Positions 11,626 to 22,885 of a stretch of DNA of 64,000 nt are shown in pieces; the stretch's first letter is position 1, and every line of letters starts with the position of its first letter. Made by a program: the position numbers and the translations under genes. Source of the stretch: Apoda limacodes (taxonomy: Eukaryota; Arthropoda; Insecta; Lepidoptera; Limacodidae). A model generated the notes under the pieces. It did no database searches. It had not been told where the DNA came from and was given only the letters and a program-made list of their open reading frames with translations. The DNA is taken from assembly GCA_946406115.1 (NCBI GenBank), contig OX291550.1, positions 21,118,722-21,182,721 on the forward strand. Direction: 5' to 3'.

Positions 11626-11990
11626 CAGCATTTGTACCATATCTCGCAGTCACACAGTCACAGTACTCACAGTCATTCTTCGATTGCCCTTTAAATACGT
11701 GATGCCCAGTAGGCAGCAGTGTCGAACGACTACACAATGCAAGAACCCGACTTGCAATTGATGGTTCTCATTTTTTGTGTTTTTACTATAGAGCTTACAC
11801 TTTAGTCGATTTAATCAAAAACTTGTGGATATAATTACTATTTTTACGATCGTGAAAAACAACTAAAACATGTTTATCGTATATAGAGATACCCCTTTAA
11901 ATATTATTTACCTCTTTTTATTATTAAGTATTGTTTTAGGGATTCAAAGTTATTATCACTATTAAATATATTGTTACCAATACGGTTCTT
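11626..11990. other. no gene recognised
   Basis: AT-rich flank with a few CACAGTCACAG words; nothing recognised. Confidence 0.5.
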
Positions 11991-11997
11991 ACCGCAA

Positions 11998-12091
11998 TCA
12001 GCCGAGGATATGAGCTCCCGATATTTCGCTGCTGTTGCAAGCACCATGATCGCGGGATGACTGGCGTGCTTGCGCATATCCTCAGCTGATC
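11998..12091. repeat. inverted repeat, 19-bp arms
   Basis: ATCAGCCGAGGATATGAGC (11998-12016) pairs with the complement of GCGCATATCCTCAGCTGAT (12073-12091) with two mismatches. Between them lies GCTCCCGATATTTCGCTGCTG, a sequence I have seen often in lepidopteran DNA. Probably a small mobile or foldback unit. Confidence 0.5.
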
Positions 12092-12109
12092 CGAGTAAGT
12101 ACCACGTAT

Positions 12110-12640
12110 AGCAAAATGTTTATTTTCTATTATTATTTAGGAAATCCTACGTAATAAAACATATTCTGTGAAAATTTCTAGCTATTCCCTACTTTTGTCT
12201 AGAAGATAGAGCCCTTTAAAGGCCAAACAGACAGCCTACGCTTGGTTAATAGCACGTCATATGGCTTCATTGGCATCCTTTGTGTACGCAACCTTAAAAA
12301 TACTTCAATATTAACTAAATAACAAATTTAAGTAAGTTGCTTAACTCGTTTAAAACTGCATAAGAGAAAAAACCTACTTTTCATATTTTGGTTAAAATAT
12401 AAATTCAAAACGTAAAACAAATGCATGCATTAATGCAATTAGGTCACTCATAATGACAGCTCTTGCATATCATAAGCAAACAACACGGGAAGTTGACACA
12501 AAATAAAATGTTTATACAAAAAAACAAAAGCACGCCACAAGCGCGTTCATTTTTGCAATCCCAATTACTTTTCACAAAGCAATTTATACTTTATTTCAAT
12601 GTGAGTTTTGGCCAAGTGACTGTTAGAGAAAGGTAAATAG
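12110..12640. other. no gene recognised
   Basis: AT-rich unique-looking sequence without usable frames. Confidence 0.55.
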
Positions 12641-12862
12641 AAAGTTGTAGAATACTGCTATGTCAGCGTATCGGCGTTGCTGCAGCTAACAACTGGGTCG
12701 AGAAGTGCACTCGACCCGAAACCCGCCGCCATTGGTTCGTGACGTTGTCGAATTCGTCGCAAAGACCGTACAGAGTAAACAGTCGCGCCTTTATAGCCTT
12801 CTGAGGAAACTTTAAGTAAGGGGACATTTGGCGCTGTCCCAGTTTAACAGAATGAAACATAC
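12641..12862. other. GC-richer patch, possible conserved non-coding element
   Basis: Contains GGGTCGAGAAGTGCACTCGACCC, an imperfect palindrome, then CCGCCGCCATTGG (a CCAAT-type box on the minus strand) and several CpGs. A 65-codon minus frame (12663-12860) has no known motif. It stands out from the AT-rich flank and matches no other repeat here. Confidence 0.35.

Positions 12863-12866
<4 letters not shown>

Positions 12867-12897
<31 letters not shown>
12867..12897. repeat. (AT)n microsatellite
   Basis: Fifteen or so uninterrupted AT dinucleotides. Confidence 0.95.
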
Positions 12898-12898
<1 letters not shown>

Positions 12899-13539
12899 CT
12901 TTGTTTTTTTACGTACCTAATATCCCTGACTACCCCTTGGTATATTTTCTGCTTTCAGAAACTTCATCATAAAATCTTATGTAGAGTTCGATGCTCTTAA
13001 TGTATGGACATTTAACTGAGAGCTAAAAAGTTATTTTTGCACGAAAAGTGTGAAAATCTATTGAATAGGTTTTGAAAAAGGCTATAATCTAAATGCATGA
13101 CACGACATACTTTGAAATCTGACTCTCCTTAATACCTAATTCTTGAAGAAGGTTTAAGGTTATTTAATATCACGCTACGACCCTTAAGGGCTGAGCAAAC
13201 AGAAAAGTCCAGAAGAACCCTAAGCGAAAACGTCATAATAGCGCGGGCACGCGATGCGACTTGGGATGTCAGCAAAGAAAAAGGCAGAACAGCCTCTTTC
13301 AGGTCAGCTAGTTTAGTGATAAAAAAAAATATAATAAAAAATGATTTCGACGAACTTTGGCATACACTATTAAAAACAATTTAGTGGATTAGGATTTTTG
13401 ATTGGGGGAAAAATGGGGGAAAAAGGGGGGAAGTTTTCTGTAGCGTTATTTATTGACAAATTTCAAGCAAATTAAAGAAACACACTAAGGACTTTATTCT
13501 ACACAAAAAAAATATGCAACAAACAAGTATTTATATACA
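12898..13539. other. no gene recognised
   Basis: AT-rich, with a G-rich stretch near 13405-13430 (GGGGGAAAAATGGGGGAAAA). Nothing else recognised. Confidence 0.5.
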
Positions 13540-13650
13540 ACCAAGGTAGCAAACAAGCTTACGGCCCAACTGATGCTAAGCGGTTACCGTAGCCTGTGGA
13601 AGCTTGCAATACTAGGAATATTACTCACGCGTTGTAGACCCTTTAAAAAT
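13540..13650 (+). repeat. GGTGGCAAACAAGC family, fragment
   Basis: AAGGTAGCAAACAAGCTTACGG, AACTGATGCTAAGCGGTTACC and CTCACGCGTTGTAGACCCTTT match 1092-1330 and 61440-62010 in order. Confidence 0.65.
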
Positions 13651-13865
13651 ATATCACCCCTTCTGCGAAAAAAAAAAACACTCGCAAGGTGTACAAGTCA
13701 CAGAGCCACTAGTTTCATTCTTTATACATGATCTTTATCCGTGATTATTAAGTAGGTTTAAAAAGTTTTTTTAGAACCTATATATTTTATTATTCTATAT
13801 ATCCTAAATAGTAAATCAGATCGGTTGCAGTAGGCCTTGATAACGCCATACTTCAAATTTTTACC

Positions 13866-13945
13866 TTTTTAGGGTTCCGTAGTCCAAATTATTTATCTAT
13901 CGGTAAATAATTTCGCCATATTAATCAACAGGGGACCAAGGTAAC
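13866..13945 (+). mobile_element. GGGTTCCG-ended element, left-end fragment
   Basis: Starts TTTTTAGGGTTCCGTAGTCC and continues with AATTTCGCCAT, as in the left ends of the family seen complete at 18000-18385. No matching right end could be placed with confidence. Confidence 0.45.
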
Positions 13946-15339
13946 GATAAACTAAAATTTTTATATCATATATTTTTACTCTTTTAAAATATATCTAAGA
14001 ACCTATGGTATGTTTTGAATACAATTCTATAAAATTAATCTTTTTGTGTTTTAGTCTTCTGGTTTCGTACATGTAAGATTTTTGAACTAAAATGAAAATT
14101 ATTAGATAAAATAATTCTTAATGATATTTTTTTAAATCGATTGAAAAAATCAGACTCCTTGTACCGCACAGCTAAGAAGTACTCTCCTATTTACATCTTT
14201 CGCAAATATGATTTTCAGAGGACCTAAAAACGTTTGTACAGGCTATAGGCTTCCTGATTTCAACCTTGTTAGTTTGTCCTTTAAATCCAATCCTCTTCAT
14301 TGATTTATAGACATAAAACGCAAATGCTTTGATTTGATATCTTGTGTTCCGTAGTCTCGCTACAATTAATTTCGAAGAGCTTACTTTTAACTTATAACTC
14401 TATGGCAGTCGCGCGATTATGTTTTACAGGGCACCTAAAATCTAGGAGGTGTCGTACGGCGCTAGGGGATTTTCCGACATAGTCCTTAAAAATGTTTAAT
14501 GAAATGTGAAAGAATTAAAACAAATGATTAGGGCTAATTAGAAATGTATAGGTGTCAATGCTGTGCTCTAAAAAATCTTCCTCATTTTTTTAAATCAAAA
14601 ATATACATTAGCTACCTCAAAATTGAGTTTTTAAACATATGGTTTGTACATACAAATAATCTGATTAAAAAACCAAGTACGAGTAGGTCTCACGTATGGA
14701 AGGTTGCTTACTCAACCCGTGATCAAAGATTAGTTAGAAGGTTTAACACCGCGAGCGACACGTAACGATTTACTCGGGTAGCCACGGCGCTTCATTGCAC
14801 CTGTCCCGACGTCAGACCGTCACCAACGCGGCTCGCCAACACTTGTCTCACGCCACTTTTTTTAATTACTTAAAACTGTTCAATTTCAAAACTTTATTTT
14901 GATTTTAAAAGTTAGATAGTTATTTATCAGTTTGGTTTATCGATTTTTCAACTAAACAATTTGTTTACTTTACAGACACTTAGAAAACGGTTATTCTTTT
15001 AAATGTTTGAACGCACTTTAAATGCCTTATTTAAGACCCTTAATGACATTTCACATAATTGTTTAAATACGTGTCTAAAGTATTAAAAAATTACCATTAT
15101 CTTAATTTTAATACAAAGTCATAGTGGATGTTTACATAACACTTTTATATAAAATTTCATCAAAGTCGATCTTAAGGACGGTGGGATTATAAGACTGTTA
15201 CATACGCAGTATGGACAAGAGGCGGACAGATGGACATGACAAAACTATAATGTAAACACGGAAATATTTTTGCCTCTACAGGGACACTTATATCCCGCCC
15301 TGAGTCCGGCGCTAGGAGACTTTATTATATTGTTTATTA
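13946..15339. other. no gene recognised; GC-richer patch 14690-14855
   Basis: A 73-codon frame (14544-14765, +) has no motif. The patch 14740-14855 holds many CpGs (CACCGCGAGCGACACG, CCCGACGTCAG) and matches no repeat here; possible conserved non-coding DNA. Around 15180-15250 are GGACAGATGGACATGAC words, a scrap of the GGGTTCCG family. Confidence 0.45.
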
Positions 15340-16312
15340 AGGGGTACTGTACCTCAAAAGGAAAAAGGAGACCCCTCATATAATCTCTTTGTTGTCCGTC
15401 TGTCCGGCTGTCTGTCGATTAAGACGCTTTCTAAGTAACAAGTTTAAATAAATATGAAATGCTAATATATTATAGTCCCTTAAAGTTTTAGAAAAACTAG
15501 ACTTTTTATTTTGTTTAGGCATCTTAGCCTTCAACTTTTTAAAGAAAATACAAATTTATATAAAATCCTAGATATGAATTCCTAAACATTGACACATATA
15601 TGAAATAGCCAGAAACACGTAGCGTAGCGTAGCGTATCGTGGTGGCGATGCGCAATAAATATTAAAATACAAAACTTTATTTTTTGCATTAAAATTTAGA
15701 TACCTACTCGCTCTTATCTATCATTTCGATTTGCTTAAGATTTTTTAGTTTGATATCTTTACAGGAGATATGGTTATTTTTTTATAATTATAAAAAATTG
15801 TACCTACTAAGAAACCTATACCTTTTTTTACCTTTAACGACATCCCACAAAAACTTTACGCGTCAGTTAAATGTATGAAGAGCTGTAAAAAAAGTCTTAA
15901 TTTTATAACAAAACTAGGTGAGTAGGTATTTCCGGTTTATATAAGTCACCATCACAATAAGGCGGAAATAAAGTCACACGGTTAGTAAGATAATAAAAAA
16001 AACCACCCAAGTACGTGTCGTACACGCATTAATTTATTTATATATTTTTGCATATTTCTCAAAAACCTTTAAACCGATTTAGTTTAAAACAATTTTGCAT
16101 GGAATTATTTATAAAGTTCAATAACTATTATTTTTTTTTCTTATTTTTTATAATTTATTTTTGTAGCAGTTTTACAAGAGACACCTTTCTGTAAAATTTC
16201 ATTGGAATCGGAGCAAAGACGACGAAACCATAAGGCTGTGTGTGACATCTGGACGGACATGACGAATTTATAAAAGTTCCGTTTTTGCGATTTGACTACG
16301 GAACCCTAAAAG
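15340..16312. mobile_element. possible GGGTTCCG-family element or two ends of different copies
   Basis: The left part has GGGGTACTGTACCTC, CCCTCATATAATCTC and TTGTCCGTCTGTCCGG; the right end has GACGGACATGACG and TTGACTACGGAACCCTA, as in 18000-18385. The span is long for the family, so these may be ends of separate copies. A short CGTAG tandem run lies at about 15619. Confidence 0.35.
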
Positions 16313-16539
16313 TGTTTAATGCATAGCTAAATATCCTAAATACAATATAATAGGTAGTAATATTAATTGCTCATCAAGCAACTCGTACCTATCTATTCTA
16401 TGAGTCCTTCATAAAAGAAAATATTTAAAAAAAAAAATTGCTGAGTATTTTTGAATACTCAATTAACAAATTAAGAATTTACAATATTATATATATTTTT
16501 AAATGACTGCAAAACTTTTCAAAATCGTAATTAATTTCC

Positions 16540-16674
16540 ATTAAGTCGCGCCGACACCGACGCGCAGTCCTAAAATGGACTGTGCCTGGGCTCACGGGGG
16601 ATTACAGAGCGACGGAGCAGAAGCACGCGCGAGTTGAGACTACAATTTTGAGGAAAAACGTACTTTTCACGCAG
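16540..16674 (+). other. possible non-coding exon with splice donor
   Basis: A CpG-bearing patch (GTCGCGCCGACACCGACGCG) is followed by sequence ending CTTTTCACGCAG, then GTAAAACTCGC, a fair plus-strand donor at 16675. There is no open frame of note, so if real it would be a 5' UTR exon. No polypyrimidine acceptor or TATA box decides the upstream boundary. Weak inference. Confidence 0.2.
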
Positions 16675-17654
16675 GTAAAACTCGCTAAAAATAAAGTGCG
16701 TAAATCAAAGTGTTGGTTTTTGAAAGACCTTTTTTTACGCGTAAGCAGAAACTAAGACGCTTATTCTATTCTCGAGAGTTTTTACGAAAACTCTAAGATC
16801 GAGATACGCACTGCGATTTGTTTTTTGAAGAAGCAGTTATTAAAAATACAATTCTGTTCAAATCAAAATATTAACGAGGCTCTAAGGTATCACTTGATAT
16901 TTTTTGTAAACGTATTAGACTAACAGTTTCTTGGGCTTTTTGACTTGAATCAGCACGAAAATCAGAATTTGGGTTTATTTAGCCCCTTAATGTTCTAAAT
17001 TCAATTGTCACATTTCAAGCACATACCGTCAGTTATTTCGTCAGAAATTGAAGTTTTACTTTTAAGCTTTGCAAAACTGAAACGTTCCACAAAGTTTACA
17101 GCTATTTCAGATTAAAGTATTTCAGAAACTTTAACCAGGTGCTATTTGACTTAATACAATTGCAGTAGTTCCTTAGCAGTACCAGTTCTTATTATTCAAA
17201 CTTCTAAGTTCGGCAACCAAGTTCCGCCATTAATTTCAATATTCCGCTAGAAGTATAAGTACTTACTCCGCGCGCAATGCACGAAGTTAACGGCGATGAG
17301 AAATTCTTTGTATTCTCAAACAAGAGTATTTAAACATTTTATTGTTCCACAAAAGCCTTTTATCCGTGTAAACTTAAGTTAGATACCGAATTTTATATGA
17401 AATGGCTAAAGTAAAATCGGCCACTCCCTTTTGGAGTATAATTTGTTTCCCGAAGACTTTATTGGTATCTGCTGTGATTGCTTACCACTGAACCGACTTG
17501 GTACTTATAAATCAGAAAAATAGCATCTGAAGTTAAAAACAATGAAGTCAGAAACTCCAGTTGTTGTCTATCTCTTTTACAGATTGTGTTCTAACAGAAT
17601 TCACTTGCACGACAACAACTTCAAACTGTAATTTAGACAATTTTTTTTACCTTT
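16675..17654. other. no gene recognised
   Basis: AT-rich, unique-looking, no convincing frame on either strand. Confidence 0.55.
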
Positions 17655-17960
17655 TTAGTACATCTTTTTGAAGTCGGTTGTTATTTTTGTTAACTTTTTT
17701 TTTTTAAGTTACCTATTGGCCTTTTTTGTCATACAATAAAAAAAAACCTAAATCGATTCAAGTGTGCCTATGAAAATTTGTAGAGTTCCCTCAATTTCTC
17801 GAGGAGCCCATCATAATATTCAGACCTGATGACCATGGGACTACCTGGGAAGTATATCCTAAAATCGGTCAAGGCGTTTCCGAGTAATAGGGGAACATAC
17901 ATAAAAAAAGATTCCGACGAATTGAGAACTTCCTTTTTTGTTGAAGTCGTTTAAAAAGAA
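17655..17960 (-). repeat. GACTTCAAAAA-type lepidopteran repeat
   Basis: Left edge TTTTTGAAGTCGGTTGTTA and right edge AATTGAGAACTTCC...TTGAAGTCGTTTAAA, with interior GAGGAGCCCATCATAATATTC and CGGTCAAGGCGTTTCCGAG. Further scraps of this family are at 31600-31680, 40265-40300 and 61180-61330. Class not determined. Confidence 0.5.
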
Positions 17961-17999
17961 ACGCCTATGGTGAAACTGTAGTGTTTTTAGGGTTCCGTA

Positions 18000-18385
18000 G
18001 CCAAATGGGAAAACAGGACCCCATATAGTTTCGTTATGCCCGACCATAATCCGCCCTTTAGTCCGTCCATCCATCCGTCATACATGGCGGAATTTAGTTT
18101 GAAACGTTTTTATTGCTGAGACTCTAATAAGTCGCAAAATATGATCCTGAGACACAAACCTTAAATTATCTTTTAATCGACACCCTACGAGCACGAAGAA
18201 AATATGTCATTCCTCAGTAAAATGTATTGAGAGCTATAGCCCTAAAGATTTTTTTTTTTTCATTATAAGAGATCTGTATGGTGGTACTTTCTGCAGATTT
18301 TGATCAAAATCGACACAAAGAAGGCGACTGACGGTCATGACAAACTAAACCTAGGTTCCGTTTTCGCCATTTAACTACGGAACCC
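18000..18385. mobile_element. GGGTTCCG TIR element, 386 bp, flanked by TA
   Basis: GGGTTCCGTAGCCAAATGG at the left matches the complement of CCATTTAACTACGGAACCC at the right with two or three mismatches, and TA lies at both edges (17998-17999 and 18386-18387). A TA target duplication would fit a Tc1/mariner-type non-autonomous element; that class is inference. Interior has CGTCCATCCATCCGTC and CTGACGGTCATGAC, typical of the family. Non-coding. Confidence 0.65.
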
Positions 18386-18419
18386 TAATAACAGGAAAAG
18401 TGTCGCAATTATAAAATGC

Positions 18420-18515
18420 TCTTACATTCGAACAGACGAACAGTCAGTCGGAAATCACAAAACTACATATACAATAGGTTCTGTTTTTCCATTTGAATAC
18501 AAAACCCCTAATGGT
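18420..18515. mobile_element. GGGTTCCG-family right-end scrap
   Basis: Has GACGAACAGTCAGTC, then GGTTCTGTTTTTCCATTTGA and AAAACCCCTAA, a decayed right end of the element described at 18000-18385. Confidence 0.4.
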
Positions 18516-19060
18516 GATGAAAAATTTAATTTCTCACAAAATACACAGTTGCAAAGCCAACGTTTTCAAAAGGGTTATATAACTAGTTTTATAACTCCAA
18601 CGAACGTGAACGAACCTGCAGAGAACAGCTAGCCTTTGCTTAAATTTTATTTAAAAACAAATGTAAAACAAACTGACCCACATCAAAACTAAGTGCCGTG
18701 AGTTCCATTTACGGCTGGATGCGGATTTCTATGGGTTCGTATTGATTGAATACTTTACTGCCCGACAGGATTCGCTGAGAACAGACCTATTTGGCTTGAA
18801 AACGTGCTTTTTCAAATCAATAAATATGATATATGTGTTTGGTGAGACATAATAAAATATGAATGCAAAAAACATTAACATTGCGAGCTAAGCACTTAAT
18901 CTTACTAAATAATCGAATTATGTAAAGATTGTATTTTACGAAATATCCATTATTGGTTTTACATATTTTACACAACACTATATAAAATGTGTCTGTTGAG
19001 ATATGTGTAAGTGTAACCAACAACTTAAACCGCTTCAAAAAACTGGGTATCTTTTAAAAT
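18516..19060. other. no gene recognised
   Basis: AT-rich. The 73-codon minus frame at 18817-19038 has no motif and looks accidental. Confidence 0.5.
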
Positions 19061-20890
19061 TGTACGTAACGGTTGTAATCAGGTGGTAAGAGCAGCTAAA
19101 CGCCAATATATTCATATAAATGTACTCAACACTTCGGCTGCTGATGCCTGGAAATTCTTGAAAACACTTGGAATGGGCAAACCAGCCGTTGATTTTGCCA
19201 CCTCTAAGTTTATCCTAAATGATACACCAGTACTGTCCAGTGCCATGAAATCTACAACTATCTCTCAAATTTCTGCTATGAGTGATATAGTCAATGATAC
19301 ATTCTCATTTACTCCAGTTTCTGAGGACGAGATTCGTGCAATTGTTAAGTCAATCAAAACAAATACGGTAGGTTGCGATGACGTTAGTCGTGCTATGGTT
19401 ATGCTTTTTTTAGATTTTGTAGTGCCAGTACTTACCCACATTATTCATTTCTCTTTCTTTAGCGGAGAATTTACCTTTACACATTATTAATTTCTCTTTC
19501 TTTTCCGTCACTTTGGCGGAAAGCATTTGTTCTACCTCTCCCTAAAATTTTCCATCCCCAACTTTTACATCACTTTCGCCCCATCTCTATTGTTCCTTAC
19601 TTATCAAAAACTGCTGAAGTGGTTGCACACAAGCAAATCTCTGTTTACATTCATAAAAACAGTATATTAAGCCAATTTCAATCCAACATCTATACATACA
19701 AATATACACATATATACAGATAGCACATCCACTACTTTATTAAAAGTGACAGACGATATTAGAAATGGGATGGAGGAGTCCCTGGTTACCGTATTAGTTT
19801 TGATTGACTTTTCAAACGCTTTTAACACTTTCGATCATGACATTCTTCTTGCTATCCTTTCTTACATAAAGTTTTCCACACCGGCTATCAATTAGTTCTA
19901 TTTTTATCTCAGTGGTCACCAGCAAGCAATCCGCGCCTATCGAAAACTTTCAGATCGGTGCGATTTAGTAGCTGGCGTTCCACAGGGCGGTATTCTTTCT
20001 CCTATTCTATATTTATCGATCTAGTTACTACAAACATCAATTGCTCTTACCATCTATACGCGGATGATTTGCAACTCTACACTCAATGTAAAGTCACTGA
20101 AATTGATAAGACTAAGATTAATAAATAAATAGTCAGAAAACTTTGGCGTACTTGTTAACCCGGCTAAATGTCAATCAATAATCTTAGGCAGTTCTCGTCA
20201 GCTCGCTAGATTGGATACTAGCACTTTTCCACCGCTTTTGCTGAATAAAACTGTCATACCACTTACAACGGAAGTAAAAGATTTGAGCTTTAGATAGTAC
20301 TCTCAGCTGGCGTAAACGAGTTACTCAAATTTGCTCTAAAGTTACTGGGATATTACGTGCATTCTACAGATTAAAGCATTTTTTACCTGTTTGCTCTGAG
20401 ACCTTACTAATTAACACTCTTGTATTACTGGTAATCGACTATGCTGATGTGTGTTATCCTAATCTTAATCAAGATCTTCTTAACAAGATGGATCGTCTTC
20501 TAAACAATTGTATTCGCTTCATTTTCGGCTTACGCAAGTATGACCACGTCTCCAACTTCCGTTCAAAACTCAAATGGTTACCTATTCACCTTCTATCCTT
20601 TTTGTACCCTGTTTTCTATTTTATACGATCCATCCACTCCAGTATACTTGAAAACTAGGTTTCAGTATCTGGGAGATAATCAAAACCTTAATCTTCGCTC
20701 GTCAAACAGTCTCATCATGTTAAAAATCCCATCCCATAGTACCAGCTTTGTATCAAACTCCTTTACTCTTCAGGCGGTGCAACTCTGGAACTCAATACCT
20801 CTAGTGATTACAACAAAACGTGCTTTAAATCTATGTTGAGGCGTCATTTATTAGTACATTTTTAATTTTATTAGTACATTCAAAACATTA
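19061..20890 (+). pseudogene. dead non-LTR retrotransposon A (jockey/CR1-like), 5'-truncated
   Basis: Encodes the polymerase part of a LINE ORF2; the endonuclease domain is absent. In order: a pre-RT linker in the 19083-19490 frame (WKFLKTLGMGKP); FPSLWRKAFVLPLPK at about 19502; RT motif A LIDFSNAF at about 19800; motif B GVPQGGILSP at 19974-20000; motif C YADD at 20057-20068; and the C-terminal FIFGLRKYDH and LWNSIP regions at 20449-20839. Motifs A, B and C are kept but in different frames. A 43-bp tandem duplication (19437-19479 repeated from 19480) causes the first frameshift, and several stops follow. Family placement is by motif pattern. Confidence 0.85.
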
Positions 20891-20940
20891 AAGTTCCATT
20901 TGTATTATATATTATTATAATATGTATTTAGCTGTTTACG

Positions 20941-20962
20941 TATATATATATATATATATACA
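20941..20962. repeat. (TA)n microsatellite at LINE junction
   Basis: A TA run sits between the 3' tail of LINE A and the 5' truncation point of LINE B, consistent with insertion into a TA-rich tail. Confidence 0.85.
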
Positions 20963-20964
20963 TG

Positions 20965-22455
20965 TATATGACCTACTTAGTAGTAAACAGTTTGGCTTTA
21001 TGAAAGGCCGTTCCACCACCGATGCAGGAGTCGCAGTATTAAAAAATATATTTAATGCCTGGGAGGATTCGCATGATGCTCTTGGAGTGTTTTGTGATTT
21101 ATCTAAGGCATTTGACTGTGTCCAACATGAAAATCTCATCAGGAAGCTGCATCACTATGGTATCAGAGGCAAAGCTCTCGACCTTTTGACCTCCTACATG
21201 AGTAGAGTACAGAAAATAGATGTCAACGGTGAAATATCTCCGGGATCAGCAGTCACTATGGGAGTCCCTCAGGGCTCAATTTTAGGTCCTTTTCTATTTC
21301 TTATTTACATTAACGATCTCCCATATCATGTAAAAAACCATGATATTGTCTTATTTACTTTTTAAAGTTAAGAGATGACAGACATGTTATAATAAATTAA
21401 ATAATGCCCTTTCTAAAATTGTTAATTGGTTTAACGTTAATAATTTGTTACTTAATGAAAACAAAACCAAAATGTGTTAAATTTACATAACCAAACGTTA
21501 GTCAGATACAGACATGTATTAATGTTAATGGCGAGCAATTAGAACTTGTTAATTCAACAATCTTTCTTGGGATAACGCTGGACTCCAAATTTCAATGGGG
21601 TCCTCATATTCATAACCTAGCCAAAAAACTTATCTCTGCTGTGTATGCGATCAAGAAAATAAGACAATTGACCGATGTCGACACTGCAAAAATAGTATAT
21701 TTTAGCTATTTCCATAGTTTAATGACATATGGTATCCTATTGTGGGGTAGCGCTGCTGATGTAAATACAATATTTTTGTTACAAAAAAGGGTAATTTGTG
21801 CTATTTATAAATTAGGATCTAGGATATCTCTGCGGGATAGGTTTAGGGAAGTAAAAATTTTGACTTTAGAGTCGCAGTACATATATGAAAATCTTTTATA
21901 TGTACATAAAAATATCAATAGTTTCAGCAAGAAAAGTGACGTTCACAAAGTAAATACTAGAAGTAAAAATAAGCTGTTGGTGCATGATACACGTCTACAC
22001 AAAATAAGTAACTCTTTTATGGGGCAATGTATACACTTTAACAACAAAGTTCCCAATAATATTCAAAAGCTATCAATAAGTAAATTTAAATCTTTTATCA
22101 AACAAGTACTTTGTAAAAAAGCATACTACAATATTTCAGACTATGTTAATGATAAAAATCCTTGGGACTGAAGATGCTCAATTACAGGATGCATAGGTAA
22201 ACCAAATTAAAATGGAAATAATATAAAATTGTACAGCTTAAAATTTTTATTTAAAACATTGATTGTATTTTTAGTTTTTATGATTTTTTTAAAAGAGTAA
22301 CTATCGAGTTTCTTGCCGGATTCTTCTCGGTAGAAATCAACAACATTGTGTACCCGGATTTAAAAAAATAATATTTCATAACTTTGATGATTCAAAAGTG
22401 ATTGTAAAATCCTTATTTGAATAAAACATTTTGACTTTGACTTTGACTTTATATA
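20965..22455 (+). pseudogene. dead non-LTR retrotransposon B (BMC1-like), catalytic motif C deleted
   Basis: A 5'-truncated LINE starting inside the reverse transcriptase (FGFMKGRSTTDAG at about 20992). Motif A FCDLSKAFDC (about 21091) and motif B GVPQGSILGP (about 21261) are intact. At about 21349-21365 the frame passes from IVLF straight into TF and a stop, where related elements carry the catalytic F/YADD; the bases for it are missing and the following LFKVKR-like codons are out of frame. The C-terminal frame 21641-22171 is open (YFHSLMTYGILLWG, then FKSFIKQVL). The 3' UTR includes GTTTCTTGCCGG and ATTCTTCTCGG and ends in a TTTGAC tandem tail at 22430-22452. BMC1-like is from memory of the motif style. 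Confidence 0.85.
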
Positions 22456-22559
22456 AATAATTATGTAATTGTGTGTAGTATTTCATTATATTTCTAAAAT
22501 TATCTTATGTATTAGTGTAGTTTGTATTTATCTATATATAAGTAGTATTTTTTTTTATA

Positions 22560-22705
22560 TTAAATGTAAGCCTTTATTTGGCACCACCAACAAAGCTTTT
22601 CTGTTAACCAATTGTCGACTGTTAGAGAATGCCTTTAGGCGTCAAGTCCTCCATTTGTACATAATATTTTATATAGTGTGCAATAAAGAATAAAAAAAAC
22701 GAAAA
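22560..22705 (+). mobile_element. LINE 3' end (third element)
   Basis: GAATGCCTTTAGGCGTCAAG, TCCTCCATTTGTACATAAT and TGTGCAATAAAGAATAAA match a common lepidopteran LINE 3' UTR with AATAAA signal and A-rich tail. Only the tail remains. Confidence 0.55.
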
Positions 22706-22769
22706 GAATATATGTATATCGATTGATTTAGGTCCTGGGTGTTTTTTACTTGACCTTATACTAGCTGGT

Positions 22770-22885
22770 TTAGTCAACACACATAAGGTCTCACATCTAC
22801 TACCACTCTTAGTTAACATACATAATGTCTCACATTAACTATCGTTCTTAGTCAACACCCATAATGCGTCATAGTCAAATCACTA
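22770..22885. repeat. 39-bp tandem repeat, about 2.9 units
   Basis: Units at 22770-22808, 22809-22847 and from 22848 begin TTAGTCAACACACATAAGG or its variant and continue with TCTCACAT. Divergence of some 20 percent between units suggests an old array. Confidence 0.8.
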
